The notes beneath the pieces were generated by a model that was given only the letters and a program-made list of their open reading frames with translations, had not been told where the DNA came from and did not search any database. Source: a bacterium BMS3Abin11 (GTDB lineage: Bacteria; Pseudomonadota; Gammaproteobacteria; BMS3Bbin11). From it: a stretch of 58,837 nucleotides of DNA. The translations under genes and the position numbers were made by a program. Shown piece after piece: positions 44,185 through 52,422 of this stretch; the first letter of the stretch is position 1; each line of letters starts with the position of its first letter. The DNA lies in the NCBI GenBank assembly GCA_002897635.1, contig BDTD01000009.1, positions 118,754-177,590 of the forward strand, given 5' to 3'.

Positions 44185-44705
44185 CTACCCCGCAGCAAGC
44201 TGACGGGGTATCGGTGCTAGCCATTAGAATAGGGCCAATTGATGGTCACTATGGAGCTTTTGATATTCTCCACCCTGACCCTGTACATACTTACCTATCA
44301 TAGCTTCATCTCCATGCTTTCCAACTGTACTTGCAAAGTATCCATCGCTCCAAAACTCTCCGCCCCATAGCTTTCGCTTTACCTCCGGACAACGCCTGAA
44401 TATTTCTCGGACCGTCAGGCTCTTTATCATCTGCACTATCTTCTTTACGTTATACATTGGCACTGATTGAACCAAAAAATGGACGTGGTCCTCATCAGTA
44501 CCTATCTCCAGAAACTTTATTTCATAACGTTTCTCTATATCCAGACAAATATCCCGAAGCTCAGTATCAACTTTGGCATCAAATACTACCCTTCGGTACT
44601 TTGCAGGAAATACCAGGTGATACATTAATACCGTTACATTATGGCTCTTGTGTATATAATCACTCATTCACCTATATTCGCAGCAAGCTGCGGGGAATAG
44701 AACCC
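44185..44705 (-). mobile_element. IS200/IS605-family insertion sequence (tnpA only)
   Basis: About 520 bp containing one TnpA gene. Imperfect hairpins mark both ends: CCCCGCAGCAAGCTGACGGG on the left and TTCGCAGCAAGCTGCGGGGA on the right. There are no terminal inverted repeats or target duplications, as expected for this peel-and-paste family. It splits a ribbon-helix-helix gene. Confidence 0.85.
44224..44667 (-). CDS. tnpA: IS200/IS605 transposase TnpA (HUH Y1)
   Basis: A 147-aa Y1 single-strand transposase. The HUH metal motif is EDHVHFLVQ (H61, H63), and the nucleophilic tyrosine is Y127 (AMIGKYVQGQG). YHLVFPAKYRRVVF is the typical start. No TnpB is present. The gene is intact, so the element may still be mobile. 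Confidence 0.95.
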   Translation of the reverse strand: MSDYIHKSHNVTVLMYHLVFPAKYRRVVFDAKVDTELRDICLDIEKRYEIKFLEIGTDEDHVHFLVQSVPMYNVKKIVQMIKSLTVREIFRRCPEVKRKLWGGEFWSDGYFASTVGKHGDEAMIGKYVQGQGGEYQKLHSDHQLALF

Positions 44706-44792
44706 CAAGTGATTGAAGGAAGCCATCAAATCAACACAGAAAGCCAACAAGAAAGTCGCAACGACATTGAAAATATTGGAAGGTGAGCATTA

Positions 44793-44963
44793 ATGGCTGG
44801 CTGGAAGGATATTCTTGTCGATACGTTGAAATTGACCGATGAAGTTAAACGGCTTAATGAAAAGACCGAAAAACTATCTGATCGCACCCTTGATATCGAT
44901 AAAAGAGTAGTACGGCTGGAAACCATGGTTGAGCTGGCTCAAAAAAGCCTGCCTGCCAAATAA
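44793..44963 (+). CDS. Small coiled-coil protein paired with the RHH gene
   Basis: A 56-aa protein, MAGWKDILVDTLKLTDEVKR continuing LNEKTEKLSDRTLDIDKRVV and RLETMVELAQKSLPAK. Heptad hydrophobic residues indicate one long coiled coil. Its ATG overlaps the stop of the split RHH gene (TAATG), so the two were translated as a coupled pair. The arrangement resembles a toxin-antitoxin or small regulatory module, but no toxin family is recognised. Expression may now depend on the IS element. Confidence 0.7.
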   Translation: MAGWKDILVDTLKLTDEVKRLNEKTEKLSDRTLDIDKRVVRLETMVELAQKSLPAK

Positions 44964-45092
44964 CTTCTAAGATTAAAGGGCAGGCGTCTTACAAGCCTTA
45001 ACAAAAGCGGTAGTTATAATTTGCAACAGGCAAAGGTTTTAATATCTGTTTTTGACTCACAATCTCTTTGTGGATTGTCGAACACGGGTGAA

Positions 45093-45123
45093 AGAGAATC
45101 GCGCCGAGACGGCGCTCCTACAA
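45093..45123. repeat. Palindromic intergenic repeat (GCGCCG/CGGCGC)
   Basis: GAGAATCGCGCCGAGACGGC then GCTCCTACAA. The stem GCGCCG-AGA-CGGCGC is perfect. It lies in the 400-nt gap between the coiled-coil gene and the sulfur globule gene, where I see no real gene. Confidence 0.6.
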
Positions 45124-45303
45124 TGTACTTTTGATTCTGGTGTTGACCTTGAAACCCGTTCAGGCTTGCCGAGAAGCGCAGATCGAGTCGGGGATTTCGG
45201 GATGTGTTGTCTGAGGGCGAAAAACGAGATCGAATTCAAGTCATTGATAAAAAAGTAAACCACAGCAGAAAGGCAACACCAGCCGTGCGCCAGCACAATA
45301 AAC

Positions 45304-45328
45304 AAAAAAGGAGGCCACTGGCCCCCTC
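45304..45328 (-). terminator. Intrinsic terminator of the sulfur globule gene
   Basis: On the minus strand, AGGGGGCC-AGT-GGCCTCCT is an 8-bp stem (one G-T pair) followed by a T-run. It is about 40 nt after the stop codon. Confidence 0.85.
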
Positions 45329-45366
45329 TCTCGACAACAGATTAAACTGCAATCTATCGAATAAAT

Positions 45367-45720
45367 CTACTGCATTGGCATAGGAGCCGGCGCAACTGGA
45401 TAGGTCGGGTAGGCCGGATAAGCCGGAGCATATCCACCATAAGGAGCGCCGTAAGGAGTACCATAACCACCGCCATAAGGTGCGCCATAGCCATAAGGAG
45501 CACCATAACCACCACCGTAAGGAGCACCATAGTTGCCGTTGTTGTCCCAGGAATTGGACATTTCTTCCATCCAGTACATTGGGGTAAACACAGGCCAGTC
45601 ATTGTAGCCATTGCCACCCCAACCGTTATTGCCCCAGCCGTTATTACCCAAGAATGCACTTGCATTCAGCGATGCCGCCAGCAGTAATGCACCCATTGAA
45701 ATTGATAAGATATTCTTCAT
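45367..45720 (-). CDS. Sulfur globule protein
   Basis: Secreted Gly/Tyr/Pro/Asn-rich structural protein that coats sulfur globules in sulfur oxidisers (Sgp family of Allochromatium). The signal peptide is MKNILSISMGALLLAASLNA then SA. The mature part has Asn/Gly/Trp repeats (NNGWGNNGWGGNGYNDWP), a conserved block FTPMYWMEEM, and tandem YGAPYGGG repeats, ending Pro/Ala/Met-rich. GGAGG five bases upstream selects ATG 45720, not the codon 12 nt earlier; the product is 117 aa. Its own terminator suggests a single-gene transcript. Confidence 0.87.
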   Translation of the reverse strand: MKNILSISMGALLLAASLNASAFLGNNGWGNNGWGGNGYNDWPVFTPMYWMEEMSNSWDNNGNYGAPYGGGYGAPYGYGAPYGGGYGTPYGAPYGGYAPAYPAYPTYPVAPAPMPMQ

Positions 45721-45807
45721 AGCAACCTCCATTCATGTGTTGAAGTATCAGTATATTACTATTTACTTATATATTCAACAAGAACCTATGATATCTAATT
45801 TATTTTT

Positions 45808-45962
45808 TCAGATCGAGGACTCGACAAATTCAATACCATTTCCATCCGGATCATGGCAGAAAAGTGCATTCCGACCTGATTTACTCAAGCAGTAAGGTAT
45901 TGCTTCACTGTCACCAGCAGGCTTACGTGATGCAATCCTATATATAAATTCTCACAAGACAT
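45808..45962 (-). pseudogene. Glyoxalase/VOC-family remnant
   Basis: ATG 45962 with GAGG upstream opens SCENLYIGLHHVSLLV, the first strand of a VOC fold. The frame then shifts, and a fragment with SGRNALFCHDPDGNGIEFVE, the last strand, ends at TGA 45808. About half the domain is missing between, so it is an internal deletion plus a frameshift. Confidence 0.75.
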
Positions 45963-46015
45963 TTATTGCATCCTCTGGTTAGTTAAACCGGTAATCCTTT
46001 GCGCCTGTTCTTTGC

Positions 46016-46315
46016 TTAGGACCATAGAAAGCCACCCACTGCTATTACAGAAGAAGTGTAAGACAAATATCTCCAGCTACCTGACCATGTCCACAGATTC
46101 TCCCCGGGATAACGGTGCATGAAATAGACGGGTGGTATAAGAATCAGCAATGCTGCTGCATTGAAAGTGAGCCGATATCCGGGCATTAAATCCGGAAAAT
46201 GATTTGCAACAAGTTGTTTAAACCATAGTGAGGCAAATAATGAATGAATGGAGAAATACAACAACCACAGTATAATAAGGAGTTGTTGACTGTTTATTAT
46301 ATCCAGTAATGTCAT
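46016..46315 (-). pseudogene. Truncated membrane protein, NnrU/isoprenylcysteine-methyltransferase-like
   Basis: A 99-aa product from MTLLDIINSQQLLIILWLLY to AVGGFLWS, with three hydrophobic helices. The opening (YFSIHSLFASLWFKQLVANH, then RLTFNAAALLILIPPVYFMH) is like NnrU or related methyltransferase-family membrane proteins, which are about twice as long. The frame stops just where the VOC remnant region begins, so the 3' half was probably lost in the same deletion event. Confidence 0.6.
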
Positions 46316-46349
46316 AGAATTTTCCGAGACTAGCCCTGTTAATAAAAAA

Positions 46350-47231
46350 ATGAGTACCCGGACAGACAGAATAGCCGAAACGGTTCTGCGAACCAATGCC
46401 CGTCTGCCATTATCTGTATTACATGCTATCGGGAATATATTTGGCAGCTTGCTTGTGATTTTTCCGGGAAAACGTGTCGCAACCTGCAGAGCGAATATCG
46501 AAACCTGTTTTCCTGAACTTTCCCGTAACAGTCAAAGGCGCCTGGTGAGACAAAGTCTTCGCCAGATAAGCAAAGGACTTATGGAAGTTGGCAGACTCTG
46601 GCTTCAGCCAGTAGAGAAGAATCTGGCTATGATTAAATCAGTTTCAGGTGAAGAACATATTACAAAGTGCCTGGAGGAAGGGAGAGGGGTCATTCTGGCA
46701 GCACCACACATGGGCTCATGGGAACTGGCAGGAAGCTATGTTTCTTCCAGATACCCACTGACGACGATGTATCAAAAGCCCCCGCTAAAAGGACTGAGTA
46801 AACTTATCAAAGACGGCCGCGAGGGAAGTGGGGGCAATTATGTTCCAGCTGATAGTAACGGCATCAGGGCCATGCTGAAGGCACTTCGCAAGGGCGAGAT
46901 GGTTGGCCTGCTGCCTGACCAGGTTCCGTCACAGGGCGGAGTCATCGCCCCATTTTTTGACAACCCGGCTCTGACCATAAGCCTGCTTAGCAAGCTTTCC
47001 GGGGAAACGGATGCGACGGTTATTTTCGTCTTTGCTGAGCGACTTCCCTGGGCGCGTGGCTTTAAAATACAGTTTCTTCCCCCCGATGAACTCATTTCAA
47101 GCACCGCACTGGAAGAATCAGCAACACGTATAAACGCGCAGATAGAAAAATGTATTCGAATGGCACCAGATCAATATCTGTGGATATATAAGCGGTTTCA
47201 GAAAAATGGTGAACACTTTTATGATCAATAG
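46350..47231 (+). CDS. Lysophospholipid/lipid A acyltransferase (LpxL/HtrB family)
   Basis: A 293-aa inner-membrane acyltransferase that transfers acyl chains to lipid A or a related lipid. The catalytic motif is ILAAPHMGSWELAG (H-x4-E) and the second block LLPDQVPSQGGVIAPFF. The N-terminus is only weakly hydrophobic. No ribosome-binding site of note is seen. PhhB follows by 22 nt. The exact acceptor is unknown. Confidence 0.88.
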   Translation: MSTRTDRIAETVLRTNARLPLSVLHAIGNIFGSLLVIFPGKRVATCRANIETCFPELSRNSQRRLVRQSLRQISKGLMEVGRLWLQPVEKNLAMIKSVSGEEHITKCLEEGRGVILAAPHMGSWELAGSYVSSRYPLTTMYQKPPLKGLSKLIKDGREGSGGNYVPADSNGIRAMLKALRKGEMVGLLPDQVPSQGGVIAPFFDNPALTISLLSKLSGETDATVIFVFAERLPWARGFKIQFLPPDELISSTALEESATRINAQIEKCIRMAPDQYLWIYKRFQKNGEHFYDQ

Positions 47232-47253
47232 TAAAACTATCAAGGAGATTCAG

Positions 47254-47553
47254 ATGGAAGCTCTCGGTATCGCCGCAATACAACGACAACTAGGCAAGTT
47301 AAATGAGAACCTTAAGAGAAATACCTGGACGATAGAAAACGACAAATTGCACAAAGAATTCATCTTCCCTAACTTCATTGAAGCCTTTGGCTTTATGACT
47401 CGTGTGGCCATCATCGCAGAGAGTATGAATCACCATCCTGAGTGGTTTAATGTCTATAAGAAAGTTGTCATTGATCTTATTACACACGAGGCCGATGCCC
47501 TTACAGAACTGGACTTTCAACTTGCTGCCAGGCTGGAACAGCTTGATTTATAG
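47254..47553 (+). CDS. phhB: Pterin-4a-carbinolamine dehydratase
   Basis: Recycles the tetrahydropterin cofactor after aromatic hydroxylation. The family block is FGFMTRVAIIAESMNHHPEW and then FNVYKKVVIDLITHEA, with the conserved His residues. AAGGAG lies upstream of ATG 47254 (MEALGIAAIQ), giving 99 aa. No phenylalanine hydroxylase is nearby. The stop codon is part of the repeated motif TAGAGGTGCCCTTAAT. Confidence 0.93.
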   Translation: MEALGIAAIQRQLGKLNENLKRNTWTIENDKLHKEFIFPNFIEAFGFMTRVAIIAESMNHHPEWFNVYKKVVIDLITHEADALTELDFQLAARLEQLDL

Positions 47554-47561
47554 AGGTGCCC

Positions 47562-48167
47562 TTAATTCTCTATCCGGGATAACGGATCAGCTTTACGCTT
47601 TTCTATCAACAAAATGATCAGCAAAACAGGTGAAAACAACCATAACAAAGGGTCAATGAAATAATCCCAGCCATTGAAGGAGGATAAGATGCCCGCTTCG
47701 CCTGCAGCAACAACTGTCAAGAGAATCATGGCTATTTGTCGCTGTTTAAATATCCAGTAGAGAATTGAAAGTGACAGTAACAGTAGCGATATCTCAAAAC
47801 CGTATCCTAATACATAGGGATCAAATTGTGTAAGCCCGAGAGTTGCAGGAAACAACAGGGTTCCTGCTAGCAACATAAGAATATAAAGATGTATCCGCGT
47901 AGATGATGAAAGAAAGCCACAGCCTGCCAGCTTCCGTAGAATAAAGCCTGCCAGTAATATCAGACTCACGATACTCAACTCACCTGTTGCTCCATTTATC
48001 CATAACCATGGGTTGCTATCAACTACGGGTATGCTTAGCGACAGTATTAGAACAACTGCCACAATCAGCCAGCGCCATAGTGTTTGCCGGGTAATTAGAG
48101 AGGAAACCCATGTACCCAGAGCAAGAAAAATGAATGTAGTACTTATACTCATCATTATACCACTCAT
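47562..48167 (-). CDS. Hypothetical polytopic membrane protein
   Basis: A 201-aa protein with about six hydrophobic helices (for example TTFIFLALGTWVSSLI, LWRWLIVAVVLILSLSIPVV and PLLWLFSPVLLIILLIEKRK). The family is not recognised. It starts within the stop of the sialidase-like gene (ATGA), so it is the third member of the GT39-sialidase-membrane operon. Confidence 0.7.
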   Translation of the reverse strand: MSGIMMSISTTFIFLALGTWVSSLITRQTLWRWLIVAVVLILSLSIPVVDSNPWLWINGATGELSIVSLILLAGFILRKLAGCGFLSSSTRIHLYILMLLAGTLLFPATLGLTQFDPYVLGYGFEISLLLLSLSILYWIFKQRQIAMILLTVVAAGEAGILSSFNGWDYFIDPLLWLFSPVLLIILLIEKRKADPLSRIEN

Positions 48168-49309
48168 GGCAGCTGTTCCAGCCAGGCCTGATTAAAATGA
48201 ACATAGGCAATACGTTTTCGCTGCCAGGTATAAACCAGGTGAAATTCGCCATTTTTTGCGCGATACAAATATGGGTAGGAAAATTCCGATTTATTTCCAG
48301 CTTCATCTGGCCCGGATGATTCCAGCTGAAAACGTTTGTTCCAGCTAAGGCCTTTATCCATCGATACGGCCAGTGCGAGTTGATTTCGATCGTGTTTTAA
48401 ATCGTTATATGCAACCGCTAAAAGATCTTTATCACCAACCATAGATATTGCTGAGTTCGGATTGGGTAAATCTGTGTAAGTCGACTTTGACCACGCCTTT
48501 CCACCCTGCTTTCCATACGCGCGGACTACATACCTGATTGTATTAGTGTTACGCATCAACGCAATTAGACGGTCACTGCCCAAAGAAGCTATGGATGGCT
48601 GGATGGAATAACGACCATGGGTGATGCGGACTTTATCCAGCACGGCACCGTCTTGTGAGACACGTATTAATTCTGCGAATTTACCCGCCAGTTCATGGTA
48701 GGCAGGCAGGCCTATGGTGCCGTCCTGATAGAAAAATGGGCGACCTTTCACCAATGTACTGAGGTTTAGAAATGGCGATGTGATGAGGCGTTTTGCCCTG
48801 CCCCATGTCTGACCAGCATCATGTGAAACGGCAAGATTGATAGCACTGGTTGACCACCCCCCGATTGAAGTGCTGACAAAAAACATCCACACATTCTTTC
48901 CACCATCAGACAGCAACACCGGGTTACCGAGTTTTTTAATGTGGCGATCCGTGTCCTGTGCAAGTTTTGCACGACTGATCAACACCTCGGGTTTACTCCA
49001 TTCTGATTCAATAGCCTTTTTTGAGCCAAAGATAGCAACATCTCCAGAACCTTCGCGTGAGCCTCCGTACCAGACCGCCAGTAACTTATTGCCTGATACA
49101 GAGACTATTGCAGAAGCATGAACACTGGCAACTGCCCCGTGTTCAAAAATAAATGATTTTGAGAACTTCGGAGCCTGAGCCGTTTCAACAGGGAGTTCAT
49201 CAATCATCACCGACCAGCTGATTCGCCCTGACCAGAATTGCCATATCGCTATGATGGCAAGCGTTGCCACGGCAGAAAAGAAAAGCAGTGACCTCATTCT
49301 GGCAGACAT
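48164..49309 (-). CDS. Exo-alpha-sialidase-like beta-propeller protein
   Basis: A 381-aa protein with an N-terminal membrane anchor (SLLFFSAVATLAIIAIWQFW) and a sialidase-type six-bladed propeller. Asp-box-like repeats are SHDAGQTWG and SMDKGLSWN; early motif ASAIVSVSGNKLLAVWYGGS carries the FxxxS/AWYGGSxE pattern of the BNR_2 group. True sialidase activity is not assured, since other glycoside-binding roles use the fold. It overlaps the GT39 gene. Confidence 0.85.
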   Translation of the reverse strand: MSARMRSLLFFSAVATLAIIAIWQFWSGRISWSVMIDELPVETAQAPKFSKSFIFEHGAVASVHASAIVSVSGNKLLAVWYGGSREGSGDVAIFGSKKAIESEWSKPEVLISRAKLAQDTDRHIKKLGNPVLLSDGGKNVWMFFVSTSIGGWSTSAINLAVSHDAGQTWGRAKRLITSPFLNLSTLVKGRPFFYQDGTIGLPAYHELAGKFAELIRVSQDGAVLDKVRITHGRYSIQPSIASLGSDRLIALMRNTNTIRYVVRAYGKQGGKAWSKSTYTDLPNPNSAISMVGDKDLLAVAYNDLKHDRNQLALAVSMDKGLSWNKRFQLESSGPDEAGNKSEFSYPYLYRAKNGEFHLVYTWQRKRIAYVHFNQAWLEQLP

Positions 49310-50970
49310 TGTCTGGCCGTAGATCTTACCAGGATGATTTCAGTACCAAGAGAATCCAGATCCCGTTTGAGAAAAGCACGCTTCCAGTCTTCTTTCGTAG
49401 CATCTTCGTGTGCAATACGTATCCAGGAACCACGTGAGGAAAGCACGCGGTAACGGCCAAGTTCTGTCCAGCTGTGATTGAGTTTATCCAGTTGCATCCT
49501 GGCTGTAATAAAGTGCTTAACCGGACTGAATATAAGGATCCCCTTACAACTATCACGCTGTTTTGCAGGCAATGACCAGAGGTGTGATGTATCCCGCATC
49601 CCCTTTCCTGCTACAATCGGCAGCATAGCTGGTTGTGGCCCGGCAAACAGAACTACGTACTCTCCTTTCACTTTTTCTACAAGCCCGTCAGGAATCCTGT
49701 TTATACCCAGTGCTGGATAAACCATACCGACTATACCTACCCAGAAAAGTATAGATATAAACGACATCTGCAATAGATTATTTGCGCGCCACCAGTACAA
49801 AACAAACGCAAGCATAAACAGTATTGGGACGATCAGGAAAAGCTGCCAGCCTCTGAACCAGATGACAAGAGTGATAAGTAAAACACCGACAAGGAGTGAT
49901 AACACCCCGCCCAACCTTAACCAGATTCGATATTCCTGCAGTTTCTGCTGTTCAATTATTAGCATACTTACCAGCAATGAAAGTGGGATCATGCAGCCAT
50001 ACAGGTAACGACTAAAACTCTTAAAGAAGAAGAAGGGAAGAATGGAAAGGATCAACCAGATAATCAGAAATTTTTTTCTGTTGATTCCATCGCTGATTCT
50101 GTCATCGAATATCGGCACCTGCGTCTGTCTGTACCAAAAAATGGCCAGCACTACCGGTGACCATGGCAAAGCCATGATAAATAGACTTAATACTGGACTG
50201 AGAGAGAAATTAAACAGCTCGCGCTCAGCGACTTCAGATGCAAAGGTCTTCGACAGCAGCTCAGGATACTGTACAGCAAGATAGGCAAACCAGGGAACGG
50301 CAACCAGTAAAAAAACCAGTACTCCCGCCAACCCGGCTAGCCATGATCGGCGAAGGAATGAACTGGAACCGGGAGTTGCTATAATCAGAGCGGCAAATGC
50401 AGCAAAATAAAAGAAAAATGCCACCGGCCCTTTAAGTAGGAAAGCCAGTCCAAGCACTGCACCAGAAATAATGATATTGGCCACCCGACCGTGGAGCCGC
50501 CAGTAGATCAAAAACAAAATAGCCAGCCCCGACAATGCGGCAACCGGTATATCCAGCATCAAACGCCGCCCATCAATCATGACGCCCAGACTGCCCAGAA
50601 TTATGAGGCCTGAAAAAAGCATGGCCCTTTTATTTTTGAACAAAGACCATGCCAGCAAACCGACAACAACTGAAAATAATGCCGCGAATAACACCCCTAT
50701 TATGCGTCCGGAAAAGAGAGAGACTCCAAGAGTCTCGTAGCTGATCTTGCCTAACCAGTAAATAAGAGGCGGTTTTTTCAGGCGGGGTTCACCATCCAGC
50801 CAGGGTAACCAGCCATGGCCACCCTCAATCATGTGCATGGGTGTACGCAGGCTAAGCAAATACTCATCCTTACCTGTTACGCCGGTAACCTCTGTGATCC
50901 CGGGTAATAAAACAGCCACAGCCAGCAAGAATAAGAATAGTGCCAATAGAGATGGCCTGGGTAGTATCAT
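49294..50970 (-). CDS. GT39/ArnT-like membrane glycosyltransferase
   Basis: A 558-aa polytopic GT-C glycosyltransferase that uses a polyprenyl-phosphate sugar in the periplasm. The catalytic acidic pair is in VTGKDEYLLSLRTPMHMIEG, and KKPPLIYWLGKISYETLGVS is the typical second loop. About twelve hydrophobic helices follow. The acceptor could be lipid A or another envelope glycan. The gene starts the operon with the sialidase-like and membrane proteins. Confidence 0.88.
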   Translation of the reverse strand: MILPRPSLLALFLFLLAVAVLLPGITEVTGVTGKDEYLLSLRTPMHMIEGGHGWLPWLDGEPRLKKPPLIYWLGKISYETLGVSLFSGRIIGVLFAALFSVVVGLLAWSLFKNKRAMLFSGLIILGSLGVMIDGRRLMLDIPVAALSGLAILFLIYWRLHGRVANIIISGAVLGLAFLLKGPVAFFFYFAAFAALIIATPGSSSFLRRSWLAGLAGVLVFLLVAVPWFAYLAVQYPELLSKTFASEVAERELFNFSLSPVLSLFIMALPWSPVVLAIFWYRQTQVPIFDDRISDGINRKKFLIIWLILSILPFFFFKSFSRYLYGCMIPLSLLVSMLIIEQQKLQEYRIWLRLGGVLSLLVGVLLITLVIWFRGWQLFLIVPILFMLAFVLYWWRANNLLQMSFISILFWVGIVGMVYPALGINRIPDGLVEKVKGEYVVLFAGPQPAMLPIVAGKGMRDTSHLWSLPAKQRDSCKGILIFSPVKHFITARMQLDKLNHSWTELGRYRVLSSRGSWIRIAHEDATKEDWKRAFLKRDLDSLGTEIILVRSTARQCLPE

Positions 50971-51025
50971 ACGAAGAATCTAAATAAAAAAAGGCTGGCT
51001 AAACTGCACTGGTTCTTTGTGGGTG

Positions 51026-51460
51026 TTAGTGAAGTAGTGAGTCGATCAACTGGTCTTCATAATCTGCACGGTTACTCATGGCTTCACCAAGCATAGCCAG
51101 GTCATTCTGCAAATTCGTAAAATCAAGAGAATGGTCGTACTCATCATATTTGTCATTAAAAGCTATTGCGATATCAGTGGTATCTTCTATCGAAGCATAA
51201 ACCCTTGCTGCTATCGAAAGCACTTGCTTACGACGTTCGCCACCATCCATAAGGCGGTCATAGATTGCAAAATGCCCAGTCGCTATATAGTCAATCATCT
51301 TCTGACAGAAGTCCCTTATCTTCTGGTCTACAGGGTCATTTGACTGATATGGATCAAGTCCTGCCACATGACAGAACAGCACAAGCATTTCCTGCCTTTC
51401 ATTAAGCAGCTTATGTATCTGATCCCGGGTGAAATCCCGTTTTTCAGCCAATGCAATCAT
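51026..51460 (-). CDS. rsd: Rsd/AlgQ-family regulator of sigma70
   Basis: A 144-aa helical protein that binds sigma70 and favours alternative sigma factors. Family blocks are RDQIHKLLNERQEMLVLFCH and the FCQKMIDYIATGHFAIYDRL region. The length is slightly shorter than E. coli Rsd (158 aa). It stands alone between envelope genes. A MITE-like end lies 21 nt upstream. Confidence 0.88.
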   Translation of the reverse strand: MIALAEKRDFTRDQIHKLLNERQEMLVLFCHVAGLDPYQSNDPVDQKIRDFCQKMIDYIATGHFAIYDRLMDGGERRKQVLSIAARVYASIEDTTDIAIAFNDKYDEYDHSLDFTNLQNDLAMLGEAMSNRADYEDQLIDSLLH

Positions 51461-51480
51461 TTCTTATTACCCATAATACA

Positions 51481-51498
51481 AGGGAACCTCTGATCAAT
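51481..51498. repeat. Solo MITE-like end
   Basis: AGGGAACCTCTGATCAAT matches the terminal repeat of the 159-bp element at 11917. The other end was not found nearby. Confidence 0.55.
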
Positions 51499-51596
51499 AT
51501 CTCTCCAGGCATTCTTAGACTGCTATCTTCTCACTATTCTCATTTGGCGTAAAATTTGCCTGATAGTTTATCCCATCAACAAAGAGAGGCATATCA

Positions 51597-52388
51597 TCAT
51601 GGTTCCTCTTTATAACTATCCAGCACTCTGCTTCTTGTATCTTTATTGATGAACAGAGTATCGGCAAAGCGTAATTGTCCATTTGTTGCCCGGTATAAAT
51701 CATAAATATCAAAAAATGTATAAGCATATTGTTCCAGATACTCCCATAAATCCAGCAATAAGGGATTTTTTTCATAGTGAGGAACAAACAGAGTTTCAGT
51801 GTAGATCACTGACACCCTGCTTTCCTGCAAGGCCTTTTCTGCCCCCCTTAAAGCCATCAACTCACCTCCCTGTATATCAAACTTCAATATATCTATGTGG
51901 TTGATACCGTTTTGCTGCAGCATTTTATCAATTGTCAGGACATCCACTTCCACTGTGCATCGGGAGTCAGCTGCTTTGCTGTAATATCTTCTTTCACCTT
52001 TCGCTCTCGGTAATAGTGAACTGGTCGCATCATTTTCATTGACGTAGAAAGTCTTCTTGCCATTCACATCAGAAATAGCACTTTCGTATACATGTATCGA
52101 TGGGTCTGATGAGAATCTTGAACGAAGAATTTTTACATTATCGGGGAAAGGCTCAAAACAATATATGCTTGAATCAGGAAACAGTGCCCTGTAACGAGCA
52201 ACTGTCTCTCCTTTGTGCGCACCCACATCAAATATTACCGGCTGCGAAATGCCCATCCTGTTGATAAATTCTTTCTGTGCATAGAAAGGATCAGCAGGGA
52301 ATGTTCCTGTTGCCGGTCGAATTCTACGCAGCTCCATACCAAAAGAATTCAGAACAGATTTCGTAAAATGTTTTACCATTGATTTCAT
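51597..52388 (-). CDS. FkbM-family methyltransferase
   Basis: A 263-aa SAM methyltransferase. The SAM site is PVIFDVGAHKGETVARYRAL, with CFEPFPDNVKIL following; IDILKFDIQGGELMALRGAE is the family signature block. Such enzymes O-methylate sugars in surface glycans. The gene is the last of a glycan cluster and lies 35 nt after a GT2 gene. Confidence 0.92.
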   Translation of the reverse strand: MKSMVKHFTKSVLNSFGMELRRIRPATGTFPADPFYAQKEFINRMGISQPVIFDVGAHKGETVARYRALFPDSSIYCFEPFPDNVKILRSRFSSDPSIHVYESAISDVNGKKTFYVNENDATSSLLPRAKGERRYYSKAADSRCTVEVDVLTIDKMLQQNGINHIDILKFDIQGGELMALRGAEKALQESRVSVIYTETLFVPHYEKNPLLLDLWEYLEQYAYTFFDIYDLYRATNGQLRFADTLFINKDTRSRVLDSYKEEP

Positions 52389-52422
52389 TTCTGGTCCGGA
52401 AAATATATTATGGAGTCCCTGA

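Larger units (their letters stand above)
43982..44793 (+). pseudogene. Ribbon-helix-helix gene split by an IS200/IS605 element
   Basis: The first part encodes an RHH-like DNA-binding fold (HLIRKQYLVSKSNVRKLEKF, then KSAAQIVREAIDAYDP) and ends in SPELMALVSTKM. It then runs into the insertion element and stops. The second part resumes after the element at about 44713 with LKEAIKSTQKANKKVATTLK and ILEGEH, ending TAA at 44793. The joined protein would be about 90 aa, antitoxin-like in size and fold. Its stop overlaps the next ATG (TAATG). Confidence 0.75.

Noticed and set aside
45052-45258. Open frame of 68 codons on the plus strand
   Set aside because: It runs through a palindromic intergenic repeat, has no ribosome-binding site and no protein-like composition.
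51515-51787. Open frame of 90 codons overlapping the FkbM 3' end
   Set aside because: It is in another frame on the same strand. The unique tail (NHDDMPLFVDGINYQANF) looks slightly protein-like and could be an old C-terminus, but there is no start signal or recognised family.
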